A stretch of DNA of 64,000 nt from Saprospiraceae bacterium (lineage in GTDB: Bacteria; Bacteroidota; Bacteroidia; Chitinophagales; Saprospiraceae): assembly GCA_021604865.1 (NCBI GenBank), contig BQJU01000033.1, positions 19,648 to 83,647 on the forward strand, in the 5' to 3' direction. A model generated the notes under the pieces. That model ran no database searches. It was not told the origin of the DNA and saw only the letters and a list, made by a program, of their open reading frames with translations. Shown here in pieces: positions 27,036 to 35,929 of the stretch; positions within the stretch are counted from its first letter, which is position 1, and each line of letters starts with the position of its first letter. Both the position numbers and the translations under genes were made by a program.

Positions 27036-27332
27036 ATGGAAAAATCATCAAATATACATCCCGGTGAGGTTTTACTGGAAGAATTCTTAATTCCTATGGG
27101 AATAAGCCAATATCGATTAGCCAAAGATTTAAATATTCCACAAACCAGGGTAAGTGAAATTGTTAAACAAAACAGAAGGGTTACAGCAGATACAGCCTTA
27201 AGGCTTGGCAAATATTTTGGGACTTCTGCCAAATTCTGGCTAGGTCTTCAGGATGATTATGACTTGGAAGCGTTTAATAATAAATTGGGGGAAGAATTGA
27301 GGAAAATACCGAGTGCGGGCGAACTAAAATAA
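27036..27332 (+). CDS. HigA-family antitoxin/XRE regulator, no toxin nearby
   Basis: 98 residues, the standard HigA size. Starts with the family motif NIHPGEVLLEEFL; a helix-turn-helix lies about residues 24-50 (ISQYRLAKDLNIPQTRVSEIVKQN), followed by RRVTADTALRLGKYFGTSAKFWLGLQ. In HigBA modules the toxin gene normally sits immediately upstream; no such frame is seen in the 680 bp before it, and the next gene (30 bp on) is a DEAD-box helicase. It is either a solitary regulator, or its toxin has been lost. Operator-like repeat just upstream suggests self-repression. Confidence 0.88.
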   Translation: MEKSSNIHPGEVLLEEFLIPMGISQYRLAKDLNIPQTRVSEIVKQNRRVTADTALRLGKYFGTSAKFWLGLQDDYDLEAFNNKLGEELRKIPSAGELK

Positions 27333-27362
27333 GGACAATATGCCTGCTTCAAAAAATACAGT

Positions 27363-28721
27363 ATGAATACTTTTGAAAATTTAAATCTATCCAAACAACT
27401 GGGTTATGCCATTGCTGACCTGGGGTTTGATCGTCCAACACCGATACAAAGTGAGGCTTTTTCTGTTATCCGTTCTGGTAAGAATATAGTTGGCATTTCG
27501 CAAACCGGTACCGGGAAAACCCTGGCCTATATGCTGCCAATATTGCAGGATCTAAAGTTTTCAAAACAGGTAAATCCAAGGGTTTTGATATTGGTACCTA
27601 CGCGGGAATTGGTCTTGCAGGTGGTGGAGCAAATTGAAACTTTTGCCAAGTATATTAGTATTCGGGTAATAGGAGTGTATGGCGGCACAAATATAAATAC
27701 ACAAAAGAAAGCAGTTAGTAAAGGCTGCGATATTCTGGTGGCCACCCCCGGCCGGTTGTATGATTTGACCTTAAGTGGAGCATTAAAACTAAAGGCCATT
27801 AATAAACTGGTAGTAGACGAGGTCGATGTTATGCTGGATCTAGGATTCCGTTTTCAATTGACCAATATCTTCGAGTTGTTGCCGGAAAGCAGGCAAAACA
27901 TCATGTTCTCTGCCACTATGACTGAGGATATTGATGTACTGATAGAAGATTTTTTTATTGCGCCAGCCAAAATCTCCATTGCAGTTAGTGGTACTCCTTT
28001 GGATAATATCGCACAACAGTGTTATCCGGTTCCCAATTTTTATACCAAAGTGAATTTGCTATCCTATCTATTAAAGGATAAAACCGAATACAGCAAAGTC
28101 TTGGTGTTTGCACCCAGCAAGAAGAATGCGGATAGAATATTCGAAGCCTTAGAGCCTAGTTATGGATCTGAAATGGGCGTCATCCATTCTAATAAATCGC
28201 AAAATTACAGGATAAGGTCAATAGAACAATTTGATAATGGCACCAACAGAATCTTAATCGCTACGGACGTTATGGCTCGCGGATTGGACCTGGAACAGAT
28301 TACCCATGTGATCAATATTGATACGCCTAGTTTCCCGGAAAACTATATGCACCGCATCGGCAGGACGGGTAGAGCAGAAAAAGAGGGTAAATCCATCCTG
28401 TTTTATACCGAAAAGGAAGTAGCTGCCAAAGAAGCTATAGAAACCTTGATGGCTTATCAAATTCCAGTGGTTGAGTTTCCTCCTGAAGTTGAGGTTTCAA
28501 CGGAATTAATCCCCGAGGAACGCACTGATAATTATAAACATAAAAACCATAACCGCAATGACGGAAAAAGTACCGCAGGTCCTAGTTTTCATGAAAAGAA
28601 AGACAAAAACAAGAAAGTTAATTTAGGAGGAAAGTATAGGAGGGAATTGGCAAAAAAATATAAAAAGGCCAAAACGAGAGGAGATAAAATTCAAAATAAC
28701 CGCAAGAAGAAACGAAAATGA
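27363..28721 (+). CDS. DEAD-box RNA helicase
   Basis: 452 residues. Q-motif FDRPTPIQ (22-29), Walker A QTGTGKT (47-53), PTRELVLQ (79-86), TPGR (128-131), motif II DEVD (152-155, not DEAD), motif III SAT, then the second domain with VLVFAPSKKNAD, RILIATDVMARGLDLE and HRIGRTGR. The C-terminal 60 residues are basic and low complexity (DKNKKVNLGG, KKYKKAKTRGDKIQNNRKKKRK), as in RhlE-like helicases that bind RNA non-specifically. DEVD keeps the two catalytic acids. Cytoplasmic; roles in ribosome assembly or cold RNA unwinding. Starts 30 bp after the higA-like gene, so co-transcription is possible. Confidence 0.93.
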   Translation: MNTFENLNLSKQLGYAIADLGFDRPTPIQSEAFSVIRSGKNIVGISQTGTGKTLAYMLPILQDLKFSKQVNPRVLILVPTRELVLQVVEQIETFAKYISIRVIGVYGGTNINTQKKAVSKGCDILVATPGRLYDLTLSGALKLKAINKLVVDEVDVMLDLGFRFQLTNIFELLPESRQNIMFSATMTEDIDVLIEDFFIAPAKISIAVSGTPLDNIAQQCYPVPNFYTKVNLLSYLLKDKTEYSKVLVFAPSKKNADRIFEALEPSYGSEMGVIHSNKSQNYRIRSIEQFDNGTNRILIATDVMARGLDLEQITHVINIDTPSFPENYMHRIGRTGRAEKEGKSILFYTEKEVAAKEAIETLMAYQIPVVEFPPEVEVSTELIPEERTDNYKHKNHNRNDGKSTAGPSFHEKKDKNKKVNLGGKYRRELAKKYKKAKTRGDKIQNNRKKKRK

Positions 28722-28829
28722 GGTCCTGAAGGTAATCACCAAATAATTCTACCGGAAGAATGTTTACACAATTTCCTAGTGTAATTCCGTTCCCAATATG
28801 CCCTTTCCCTCAACCTCTGGTGAAAATCG

Positions 28830-28994
28830 CTAGTCGCGGTGTGGTTTATTAACCATTTCCGTTTTCTCTGTAGTATCCACAATTGGCATACCCAATTTCT
28901 CCATAACGACAGATGCCAGAATCGCAAAAACGACAACCAACCATATAACATCCCAGCGGGAAAGTATTCTCTTTTTACCTGTTTCTTCACTCAT
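28830..28994 (-). CDS. 54-residue single-pass membrane protein, unknown
   Basis: Open frame from ATG (28994) to TAG (28830). Starts MSEETGKKRILSRWDVIWLV, with a basic N-terminus, then one membrane helix (about residues 16-31, VIWLVVVFAILASVVM) and a polar tail with acidic and threonine residues ending KPHRD. Positive-inside rule predicts N-terminus in the cytoplasm. It sits in the space between the helicase and the TonB receptor gene and was too short for standard length cut-offs. A different-frame longer frame over the same bases (28736-28990) has no such organisation. Function unknown. Confidence 0.6.
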   Translation of the reverse strand: MSEETGKKRILSRWDVIWLVVVFAILASVVMEKLGMPIVDTTEKTEMVNKPHRD

Positions 28995-29233
28995 TGCCAG
29001 AATTATTTCAGTGTTTTACGCATTTATTTAATAAATATATGACAGAAAAGTAGTTTGACAAACTATTCGCGTCATTATTTTAATCAAAAACTCAAATAGT
29101 GTAACAAATGGGCAGTTGATGTAGTTGCATGGGTGTGGTTATGATTACGTGGTCTATTATTTCCCAAAGGTTTTAGTGCTGCGCCTTTCCTCTTCACAGT
29201 TTTCCCAACAAGCTCTTACATTGTCGAAAACCC

Positions 29234-31768
29234 TTAAAACTCCATCCGCATACGAAGATTAATACGTCGGGAGGTGAGGTAGGTCGGAATAGCATATTGC
29301 TGATTCAGGATGGTTTTGATCCAGGTATTGCCTGCTTGATTTTGGACTTGTAATAAGTTGAACACCTCCAGACTTAGCCAGGTACTACGCGAAAAACGCA
29401 ATGGGTGTCGTGGTTTCTTACTGCGGTTTTCTTCATTCCAGAGGGCTACAGAAAAGCCGATATCTACCCGGTGGTAGGGTGAAAAGCGATAGGTATTGCG
29501 ATACACCTCATTATTGCCTAACAATCCGAAGGGCAACCCTGTGCCTACGGTAAAATTGAGGTGCATTTTAAAATCTTTGTTGCGCCGCAGGTAGTCTTGA
29601 AAAAACATGGACATAGTCATGAACTGATCGGTAGGCCGGGAAACGTAATCCACTGGAGTGGCTTCCGATTGGCCCACTTCGCGTTTTAGATGTTGCACAC
29701 CATCCAGCTTTTCTTTGGCTTTCAAAAAGGACAAGTTGATCCAGGATTCTGCTCCTGGCACAAATTCTCCATTGATCCTGAAATCCACACCCGCCACATA
29801 ACCAGTGGCGTCATTTTGTCCAGAATAGCGGATACGCACGTTCTCAATTTCATAGGAAACCAAATCCCATAAACGTTTGTAATAAGCCTCGGCGATAAAG
29901 CGAAATTTCTTAGGATTGCTTTTGCCAATATTGAAATCAAAAGTCATGCCCCCCACGATGTGAAAGGACTTCTGTGATTTCAGATTGGTATTAACCGTGC
30001 CATCAAATGCCCGCATTTCACGATAAAAAGGAGGTTGGAAATACAAGCCACCGGCCAGACGGTATGACACATCCCGCTTGCTGGCTAAAGGTTTGAAGAG
30101 TAACTGTGCCCTTGGCGAAATAATCAATTCCTCATTCAGATCCCAATAAGAGGCCCTGACACCTGCAGATAATTTTATTTCGGCAACGCTTTCCTTACGC
30201 CAGGTATAGGTATCCTGAAGATATGCAGAAAAGCGGTTAGAGCTTGCATCATTTCTAGTCTTCAGCACATTGAACAGTCGCACTTCATTGGTGTCATAAG
30301 GTAGAGAATAACCAGCTGAATCCAGGCGTTCCCATTCGTTGATGCGATCGTCAAAATTTTCCTGTTGGTATTTTACACTCCATTGCAGGAAGTGACTAGC
30401 AGACGTTTCATCATTACTGGGGTCGAGTTGCAACTCAACACCTCCTTTATGTTCGATATTAGTGATACGGATATCCAGGAAATTGCGCACGTATTGGTGT
30501 TGCGTACCCGTGCCCAGTTCCGAAAGGACTTCACCAAATTCTTCACTTCCCAAGCTAGTTTCTATTTCGCGCAAGCTATAGTCACCAATGATATCGATGC
30601 GTTCATTTTCATCACTTCGAAAGGTAGACCCCAGAAATTTTAAATAATAGGGATTGCGGTCGCGGTCAGGGATATAGGTGAGAGACAAGCCACCCATGCT
30701 GGTCGTAAAGTCATCCACTTCCTGCCCTTCGAAGACACTAAAAAGCTGTAGGGCAAAATTGATCAGTCCCAGTGCGGTACTACGTGTCTCTGGTTTAAAG
30801 CGATAGACACTGCTATTGTAATTGCCCATCAAGCCTAGCTGCCAGCTATGACTCAGGTCGTAAGTAACATAGGCCTGAACGTCGGCAAAATTGGGTACAT
30901 ATTCCCCTTGAACATCCAGTGTGCCCAGCAGGTAACGCGTGGTTTTGTAACGGGCTCCCAGCAGATAACGCAACTTGCGGTAACCATCTTTTCCAGCATT
31001 CATACTGCCTTCAATATGTGCCGATCCACCCAAAAAGCTCATGCCCACAGAAGCTCTGGTGCTGTCTGGACGTTTGTATTTCACATCCAGTACGGAGGAC
31101 AATTTATCCCCGTATTTGGCATCAAAGCCACCAGAAGAAAAAGAAAGATCACGGATCAGGTCAATATTTGGAAAGGTAAGCCCTTCTTGCTGGCCTGCCC
31201 GAATCAATTGTGGGCGGTATATTTCAAAATCGTTGACGTATACGAGGTTTTCATCGTAATTGCCCCCGCGTACATTATACTGAGAGCTCAATTCTCCACC
31301 GGAACCACTGCTGACGCCGAGAGCAATATGTGGCAGCGCACTTTCCAGGTTACCGGTCGTAGTTGGCAGGAGTTTTAGCTGTGAGACATCTTCTCGAACC
31401 ATGCCGGCATCTTCAATTTTGCTTTCACGGACAACCACCTCTATATCGGAGTCCACTGGTGCCAGGGAGACATCCACCTGTCGGGTGCTCTGGGCAGGCA
31501 TGGCGCTCAACTTCGTGGAAGTTTCCTTATAACCAATCCGGGTAAAAGCAATGGTAACCTCCTGATTGGCAGGTACTTCAATACGATACCGGCCATTGGC
31601 TGCCGACTCCACTGCCGTATTGGTTCCTTCTATATATATGGTGACTAATTCTACCGGAGCTTTGGACTCAATATCTAAGATCAATCCCGTCACAACTGCC
31701 TTACCCGCCTGCGCATACATCGCTACGGAAAACAACACCCCTACCAGGAGGGTAAAAAAACGCTGCAT
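29234..31768 (-). CDS. TonB-dependent outer-membrane receptor
   Basis: 844 residues. Signal peptide MQRFFTLLVGVLFSVAMYAQ, a carboxypeptidase-regulatory-like domain (residues 22-110, AVVTGLILDIESKAPVELVTIYIEG), a plug domain (LPHIALGVSSGSGGELSSQYNVRGGNYDENLVYVND), then a long beta-barrel with many aromatic strands and a terminal strand ending RMEF. The charged plug loop and the carboxypeptidase-like head place it with Bacteroidota TonB receptors. No SusD partner follows, so uptake of a small ligand (metal complex, vitamin, siderophore) is as likely as glycan import. Substrate unknown. Monocistronic; rpe is upstream on the same strand. Confidence 0.92.
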   Translation of the reverse strand: MQRFFTLLVGVLFSVAMYAQAGKAVVTGLILDIESKAPVELVTIYIEGTNTAVESAANGRYRIEVPANQEVTIAFTRIGYKETSTKLSAMPAQSTRQVDVSLAPVDSDIEVVVRESKIEDAGMVREDVSQLKLLPTTTGNLESALPHIALGVSSGSGGELSSQYNVRGGNYDENLVYVNDFEIYRPQLIRAGQQEGLTFPNIDLIRDLSFSSGGFDAKYGDKLSSVLDVKYKRPDSTRASVGMSFLGGSAHIEGSMNAGKDGYRKLRYLLGARYKTTRYLLGTLDVQGEYVPNFADVQAYVTYDLSHSWQLGLMGNYNSSVYRFKPETRSTALGLINFALQLFSVFEGQEVDDFTTSMGGLSLTYIPDRDRNPYYLKFLGSTFRSDENERIDIIGDYSLREIETSLGSEEFGEVLSELGTGTQHQYVRNFLDIRITNIEHKGGVELQLDPSNDETSASHFLQWSVKYQQENFDDRINEWERLDSAGYSLPYDTNEVRLFNVLKTRNDASSNRFSAYLQDTYTWRKESVAEIKLSAGVRASYWDLNEELIISPRAQLLFKPLASKRDVSYRLAGGLYFQPPFYREMRAFDGTVNTNLKSQKSFHIVGGMTFDFNIGKSNPKKFRFIAEAYYKRLWDLVSYEIENVRIRYSGQNDATGYVAGVDFRINGEFVPGAESWINLSFLKAKEKLDGVQHLKREVGQSEATPVDYVSRPTDQFMTMSMFFQDYLRRNKDFKMHLNFTVGTGLPFGLLGNNEVYRNTYRFSPYHRVDIGFSVALWNEENRSKKPRHPLRFSRSTWLSLEVFNLLQVQNQAGNTWIKTILNQQYAIPTYLTSRRINLRMRMEF

Positions 31769-31834
31769 AATTATCTTTTTTAGGAGTCAGGGGGCAGGTC
31801 GAACGATCTGGTTCCTGAATCCTGATTCCTCATT

Positions 31835-32512
31835 TCATACAAACTTCGCTACCTCATGCCCAAGATTTTTCAATTTGGCAATGGCCTGTTTTGGGTCTTC
31901 TGCTTTAAAAACACTACTTCCTGCTACCAATACATCCACTCCGGCTTCCAACAATTTTTGGGCATTTTGCAGCCCTACCCCGCCATCTACTTCAATCAGG
32001 GTTTTAGCATTGCGCATGCTAATCAATTCCTTCAGTTTCCGGATTTTGGGAATGGATTGGTATATAAATTTTTGTCCACCGAATCCCGGATTGACCGACA
32101 TAATCAAAACCAGGTCGATGTCTTCAATTAAATCTTCCAATAAATGTATCGGCGTATGAGGATTGAGGGCGACACCTGCGCGGGCGCCACTTTCTTTGAT
32201 TTGACCAACCACTCTATGCAGGTGCGGGCAGGCTTCGTAGTGCACGGTAATAATATCTGCACCTGCTTTCCGAAAGGCATCTACATAACGCTCCGGTTCA
32301 ACGATCATCAGGTGTACATCCAAGGGCTTTTTAGCCTCTCGTTTGATCGCCTCAATAATGAACATGCCATAGGAAATATTGGGTACAAAACGGCCGTCCA
32401 TTACGTCACAGTGAAACCAATCTGCTTCACTTTCGTTGACCAAAGAGATGGCTTTACCAAGTTGTGTAAAATCTGCGGCAAGAAGCGAAGGCGCTACCAA
32501 ATGTTTTTTCAT
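31835..32512 (-). CDS. rpe: Ribulose-phosphate 3-epimerase
   Basis: 225 residues from ATG 32512, standard for the family; an upstream in-frame start would add a foreign 15-residue head. TIM-barrel motifs: PSLLAADF near the N-terminus, HCDVMDGRFVPNISYG (metal-binding H and D), DVHLMI, HYEACPHLHR, VNPGFGGQKF and EVDGGVG. Interconverts ribulose-5-phosphate and xylulose-5-phosphate in the pentose phosphate pathway; cytoplasmic. It precedes the TonB receptor gene on the same strand with 66 bp between; a functional link is not obvious. Confidence 0.96.
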   Translation of the reverse strand: MKKHLVAPSLLAADFTQLGKAISLVNESEADWFHCDVMDGRFVPNISYGMFIIEAIKREAKKPLDVHLMIVEPERYVDAFRKAGADIITVHYEACPHLHRVVGQIKESGARAGVALNPHTPIHLLEDLIEDIDLVLIMSVNPGFGGQKFIYQSIPKIRKLKELISMRNAKTLIEVDGGVGLQNAQKLLEAGVDVLVAGSSVFKAEDPKQAIAKLKNLGHEVAKFV

Positions 32513-33245
32513 TTCTAAAGAAATTGTATCTTGGGCAAAGGTAGACACATTCCGCAAAAATCCGGGTGAATCCCAAAATAAAAAAACCGATCAGGTTATC
32601 TAATCGGTTGGAAAAGAGCTTTGAGAGGCTATCTACATACCAAAAAAAAGGATATCCTTCGATATCCTTCGAAACTTCATGAGATTATAACTTGCATTCG
32701 TGGGATTATGTCCTTGTTAGTCGTAAGTCGTAAAATACGTTCAGTATAATTTGTTAGTAGTAAGTCGCGTCAACTTTTTTTTGGTCGTCTTATTAATTTC
32801 TGTTTTGTTGACAATACAAAGATGAAACATTTCCAAGCCGAAAATAAGTACAATTTCGGCATTCACTGTACTCACTTGCAAATCAACAATGCCACTAATC
32901 TATTGAACTTCAATCAATTATCACAAAAAACAAGATTCACTTCTGTAATAAAGCAACCTTTTTCAATGAGAAATCAGCTGGTTTTTACTGAAAAAAAGAT
33001 TCATTTTTATTAAAAAAAGATTTGTCAGATAGAAAAAATTAGAATTTTTGTCTGGAAGCAAGACAAAAATAAGTTCTTCTCAGAACCGTTTATCTGCTGA
33101 AAAATATCGGACTTATGTGGCGTTGGAGGTAATGATTGATTCAATAGTACTTCAATTATCTTTCAATGTATAGGAATCTCATTTTTTCAGATTGGACGGC
33201 AACAGGATGTTAAGTAGACCTCTGAGAACTCCTCTGCAACATGTA
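32513..33245. other. Non-coding stretch between rpe and cysM
   Basis: 730 bp. It holds a minus-strand -7-like box (TACCTTTG, 32543-32536) upstream of rpe, the terminator at 32585-32609, short direct repeats GGATATCCTTC (32640-32675) and TAAGTCG words (32720-32770). No open frame shows domain features. A small RNA ending at the terminator cannot be excluded. Confidence 0.5.
32585..32609 (-). terminator. Intrinsic terminator on the minus strand
   Basis: Stem AACCGAT/ATCGGTT with an 11-base loop; on the minus strand it is followed by a run of T (TTTTTTT). It lies 637 bases past the cysM stop, so it either ends a long 3' tail of the cysE-cysM transcript or a separate RNA. Confidence 0.55.
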
Positions 33246-34136
33246 CTAAAGCACTTTTCCGAAGATTCCAGAAGACAGGTATCGATCTCCCCGGTCACAA
33301 ATAATACAGACAATCAGTCCTTGCTGCAATTCTTCAGCAAGTCGCAAAGATGCAGCAACTGCTCCTCCGCTACTCATGCCTGCGAAGATAGCCTCCTCTT
33401 GTGCCATACGTTGCATAGTCCGGGTAGCTTCATCTTGCCCTACGTCGATAATGCGATCGACCCGCTCAGGCTCATAGATTTTAGGAACAAATTCTGGTGA
33501 CCAGCGACGGATACCAGGAATACTGGAACCATCGGTAGGTTGTACCCCAACAATCTGTACGGATGGATTTTGGGACTTGAGGTAGCGGGACACTCCCATA
33601 ATCGTACCAGTAGTGCCCATAGAAGAAACAAAATGAGTGATTTCCCCTCCAGTATCTTTCCAGATCTCCGGGCCTGTGGTGCGGAAGTGCATGCCCCAAT
33701 TATCGGGATTTGCAAATTGATTCAGCATAAAAAAGCCTCCTTCTCCCACCAGTCCATCCGCGTATTCCCGCGAGTACTCAATTCCTTTCTCATCGGGAGT
33801 CAAGATGACTTCAGCTCCGTGTGCCTTCATCGTTTGCACCCGTTCTTTGGTGGCATTCTCTGGCATCACCAGTGTAATACCAATGCCAAATAGCCGCGCA
33901 ATCATGGCCAGGGCGATGCCCGTATTACCACTAGTTGCTTCCACCAGGCGGATGCCGGGTTTCAGATCCCCTCGATCCAAAGCACCTTTGATCATGCCAT
34001 AGGCCGCACGGTCCTTTACGCTACCTCCGGGGTTTTGCCCTTCCAGTTTTCCGAATATCTGTACGCCAGGCCGGTCAAAAAGATGGGTAATTTCAACCAG
34101 TGGAGTATTGCCTACTAAGTCTATTATACTTGCCAT
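33246..34136 (-). CDS. cysM: Cysteine synthase B (O-acetylserine sulfhydrylase)
   Basis: 296 residues. PLP lysine in GSVKDRA (K41), phosphate-cup asparagine loop TSGNTG (68-73), and GTTGTIMGVSRYL before the C-terminal GMSSGGA. Length and the NPGGSVKDRAAYGMI context match the CysM branch rather than CysK. Uses O-acetylserine plus sulfide or thiosulfate to make cysteine. It is the second gene of a cysE-cysM pair (3 bp gap), so substrate and product enzymes are expressed together. Confidence 0.95.
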   Translation of the reverse strand: MASIIDLVGNTPLVEITHLFDRPGVQIFGKLEGQNPGGSVKDRAAYGMIKGALDRGDLKPGIRLVEATSGNTGIALAMIARLFGIGITLVMPENATKERVQTMKAHGAEVILTPDEKGIEYSREYADGLVGEGGFFMLNQFANPDNWGMHFRTTGPEIWKDTGGEITHFVSSMGTTGTIMGVSRYLKSQNPSVQIVGVQPTDGSSIPGIRRWSPEFVPKIYEPERVDRIIDVGQDEATRTMQRMAQEEAIFAGMSSGGAVAASLRLAEELQQGLIVCIICDRGDRYLSSGIFGKVL

Positions 34137-34139
34137 GTA

Positions 34140-34961
34140 TTACAATTGTGGAGTTTCAGTTTCTTCGCGTTGCATCACCTGACCTTGGTAATAAATGCGG
34201 GAATTAGGTGGTACTGAACGGGTAATCCAAACATTACCGCCGATTATACTATCGTGGCCAATGATCGTATCACCTCCCAGGATGGTCGCCCCGGAATAAA
34301 TGACCACATTATCCTCTATCGTCGGATGCCTTTTCGTTTTGGCCATTTCCTTACGTACACTCAAGGCTCCCAGTGTTACGCCCTGGTATACCTTGACATG
34401 ATTTCCAATAACCACCGTTTCACCAATAACCACGCCGGTACCATGGTCGATGCAAAAACGCGGGCCTATGCTTGCCCCCGGATGGATGTCAATGCCAGTT
34501 TGACTATGAGCATGTTCCGACAGTATTCTAGGAATCAAGGGCACTTTCATGCAATAAAATTCGTGTGCCAACCGGTGTACAGCAATCGCAAAAAAACCGG
34601 GATAACTCCGAATGACTTCTGTCTTACTAGGTGCAGCAGGGTCTCCCGCCAAAATAGCTTCTGCATCAATGAGCAGGGCTTTTCGTAAGGCAGGCAATTG
34701 GTCCAGAAAGCGTTTTTCCAATACTTCAGGTGCCAGCTCAAGCCTGTGAGGTCCTATTTTATCCAGAATGGTATACAATTCCAGCCGTAAGGCATCGTAG
34801 TGTTGTTGAAAACTGCGGTAATTGTCGTAATAACGATCCGTCAGTTCAGGGAACAACAGTTTGAGTACCCCATTCAGCCAGCTGCAAACCAAATCCGGTG
34901 AAGGGATGGGCTCTGCATTTCTGTGGGCATTATATAAGGCCTCAATAAATTTCTCGTCCAT
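34140..34961 (-). CDS. cysE: Serine O-acetyltransferase
   Basis: 273 residues. N-terminal helical domain (residues 1-150) followed by a left-handed beta-helix of hexapeptide repeats (IHPGASIGPRFCIDHGTGVV, IGETVVIGNHVKVYQGVTLG, IEDNVVIYSGATILGGDTII). The catalytic His lies in DHGTG. The C-terminal tail does not end in the GI dipeptide used by many CysE enzymes to bind CysK, so complex formation with the neighbouring CysM is uncertain. Makes O-acetylserine for cysM immediately downstream. Confidence 0.94.
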   Translation of the reverse strand: MDEKFIEALYNAHRNAEPIPSPDLVCSWLNGVLKLLFPELTDRYYDNYRSFQQHYDALRLELYTILDKIGPHRLELAPEVLEKRFLDQLPALRKALLIDAEAILAGDPAAPSKTEVIRSYPGFFAIAVHRLAHEFYCMKVPLIPRILSEHAHSQTGIDIHPGASIGPRFCIDHGTGVVIGETVVIGNHVKVYQGVTLGALSVRKEMAKTKRHPTIEDNVVIYSGATILGGDTIIGHDSIIGGNVWITRSVPPNSRIYYQGQVMQREETETPQL

Positions 34962-35314
34962 GACGGAGGTTTCTGTTTAAATAAAATCTTCGATCTAATA
35001 TAAGTACTGATTTTCAGGCATAAAGTTTTGGTTTCGTGTATTTTTTTCTTTTTGGGGAGGCTGGGCTAGGGGTATTACGCTGGTGTTTTTTGGGGGACGA
35101 ACTCCATATTGTGAGGTAGTGAGATGGTGAGATGAGCAATTAGCAGTGAACGCTAGGTCAAAAACAGAATACGTTATTCTTTCAATTGAAATCAGAAAAG
35201 CTTCATGGAAACTTGTTTTTGGCAGGATTATGGGGATTAACAGGATTTGAAGTACTGTAAGATACACAGAAGAAATAGGTACATAGAATCAAGTTGATCA
35301 ATCTAAAACTTACC
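34962..35314. other. Non-coding stretch upstream of cysE
   Basis: 353 bp, AT-rich. Contains the phrase GGATTATGGGGATTAACAGG (35222-35241), a type of short repeat common in Bacteroidota, and nothing else recognisable. The presumed promoter of cysE-cysM lies in 34962-35050 but no good TAnnTTTG box was seen. Confidence 0.4.
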
Positions 35315-35680
35315 TCACTCCACCACAAACCCCTCAATATAGCGTTTTTCGGCTTTGCGTTGGCCGCTGAAGTACACCTTAATCCATTTACGGAAATAGC
35401 CTAGATCTCGGGCATCGTATTCTATACCGATTTGGCCGGTGGAATCAGGCAATATAGGGTCGACGCCCCAATCTGCTACGGTACATCCACAAGAAGTTCG
35501 GACGTTGTCGATCACTAGAGGTACACCACTGGTATTTTTGAATTCAAATTGGTAAGACACCATCTGATGGTGAAGAATATCCCCAAAGTCATGGGTTTCC
35601 TCAGTAAGCCATTCCACTTTTGTGGTATCTGCAGAAAGCATCAGGAAAGAAGATAAAACTGCGATCAAAAAAAACTTCAT
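35315..35680 (-). CDS. DUF1573 periplasmic protein
   Basis: 121 residues with a signal peptide (MKFFLIAVLSSFLMLSAD). One DUF1573 immunoglobulin-like domain: ETHDFGDILHHQMVSYQFEFKN, then TSCGCTVADWG with the paired cysteines characteristic of the family, and IGIEYDARDLGYFRKWIKVYF. These small Bacteroidota proteins are exported, abundant and of unknown role; structural similarity is to ASPM-SPD2-Hydin domains. No gene partner on the strand. Confidence 0.85.
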   Translation of the reverse strand: MKFFLIAVLSSFLMLSADTTKVEWLTEETHDFGDILHHQMVSYQFEFKNTSGVPLVIDNVRTSCGCTVADWGVDPILPDSTGQIGIEYDARDLGYFRKWIKVYFSGQRKAEKRYIEGFVVE

Positions 35681-35732
35681 AAAATGTACTTATTCGTTGT
35701 TTTCAACTAAACGATGAAATTGTGGAAATGTT

Positions 35733-35826
35733 TTAGTTCATGTTTGGAGGCGAAGTGCCACCAATTAAAATTGGGGGATACGTAAACTGACAAGTGCCAC
35801 CAATTAAAATTGGTGGGTACGTAAAC
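35733..35826. repeat. Half-element plus 39-bp tandem repeat
   Basis: TTAGTTCATGTTTGGAGG (35733-35750) is a left end of the 80-bp element family without a matching right end. It runs straight into two tandem copies, 35753-35791 and 35792-35826, each with a palindrome CCAATTAAAATTGG; they read AAGTGCCACCAATTAAAATT and continue GTACGTAAAC. Confidence 0.7.
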
Positions 35827-35829
35827 AGA

Positions 35830-35861
35830 AAACCGGTACCAAATTGCTTTGATACCGGTTT
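35830..35861 (-). terminator. Intrinsic terminator for the coiled-coil gene
   Basis: Perfect 9-bp stem AAACCGGTA/TACCGGTTT with a 14-base loop; on the minus strand it is followed by TTTTCTGTTT. It lies about 70 bases past the stop of the minus-strand gene at 35930. Confidence 0.7.
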
Positions 35862-35929
35862 ACCGTTTGTAGAAAGACATCTTTCTGCCCTCTCTCCTGA
35901 GCATCAGGATGTCCTATAAAATGATTCTA

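Noticed and set aside
31566..32159. 197-codon plus-strand frame across the TonB receptor and rpe
   Set aside because: Antisense to two recognisable genes with no domain of its own.
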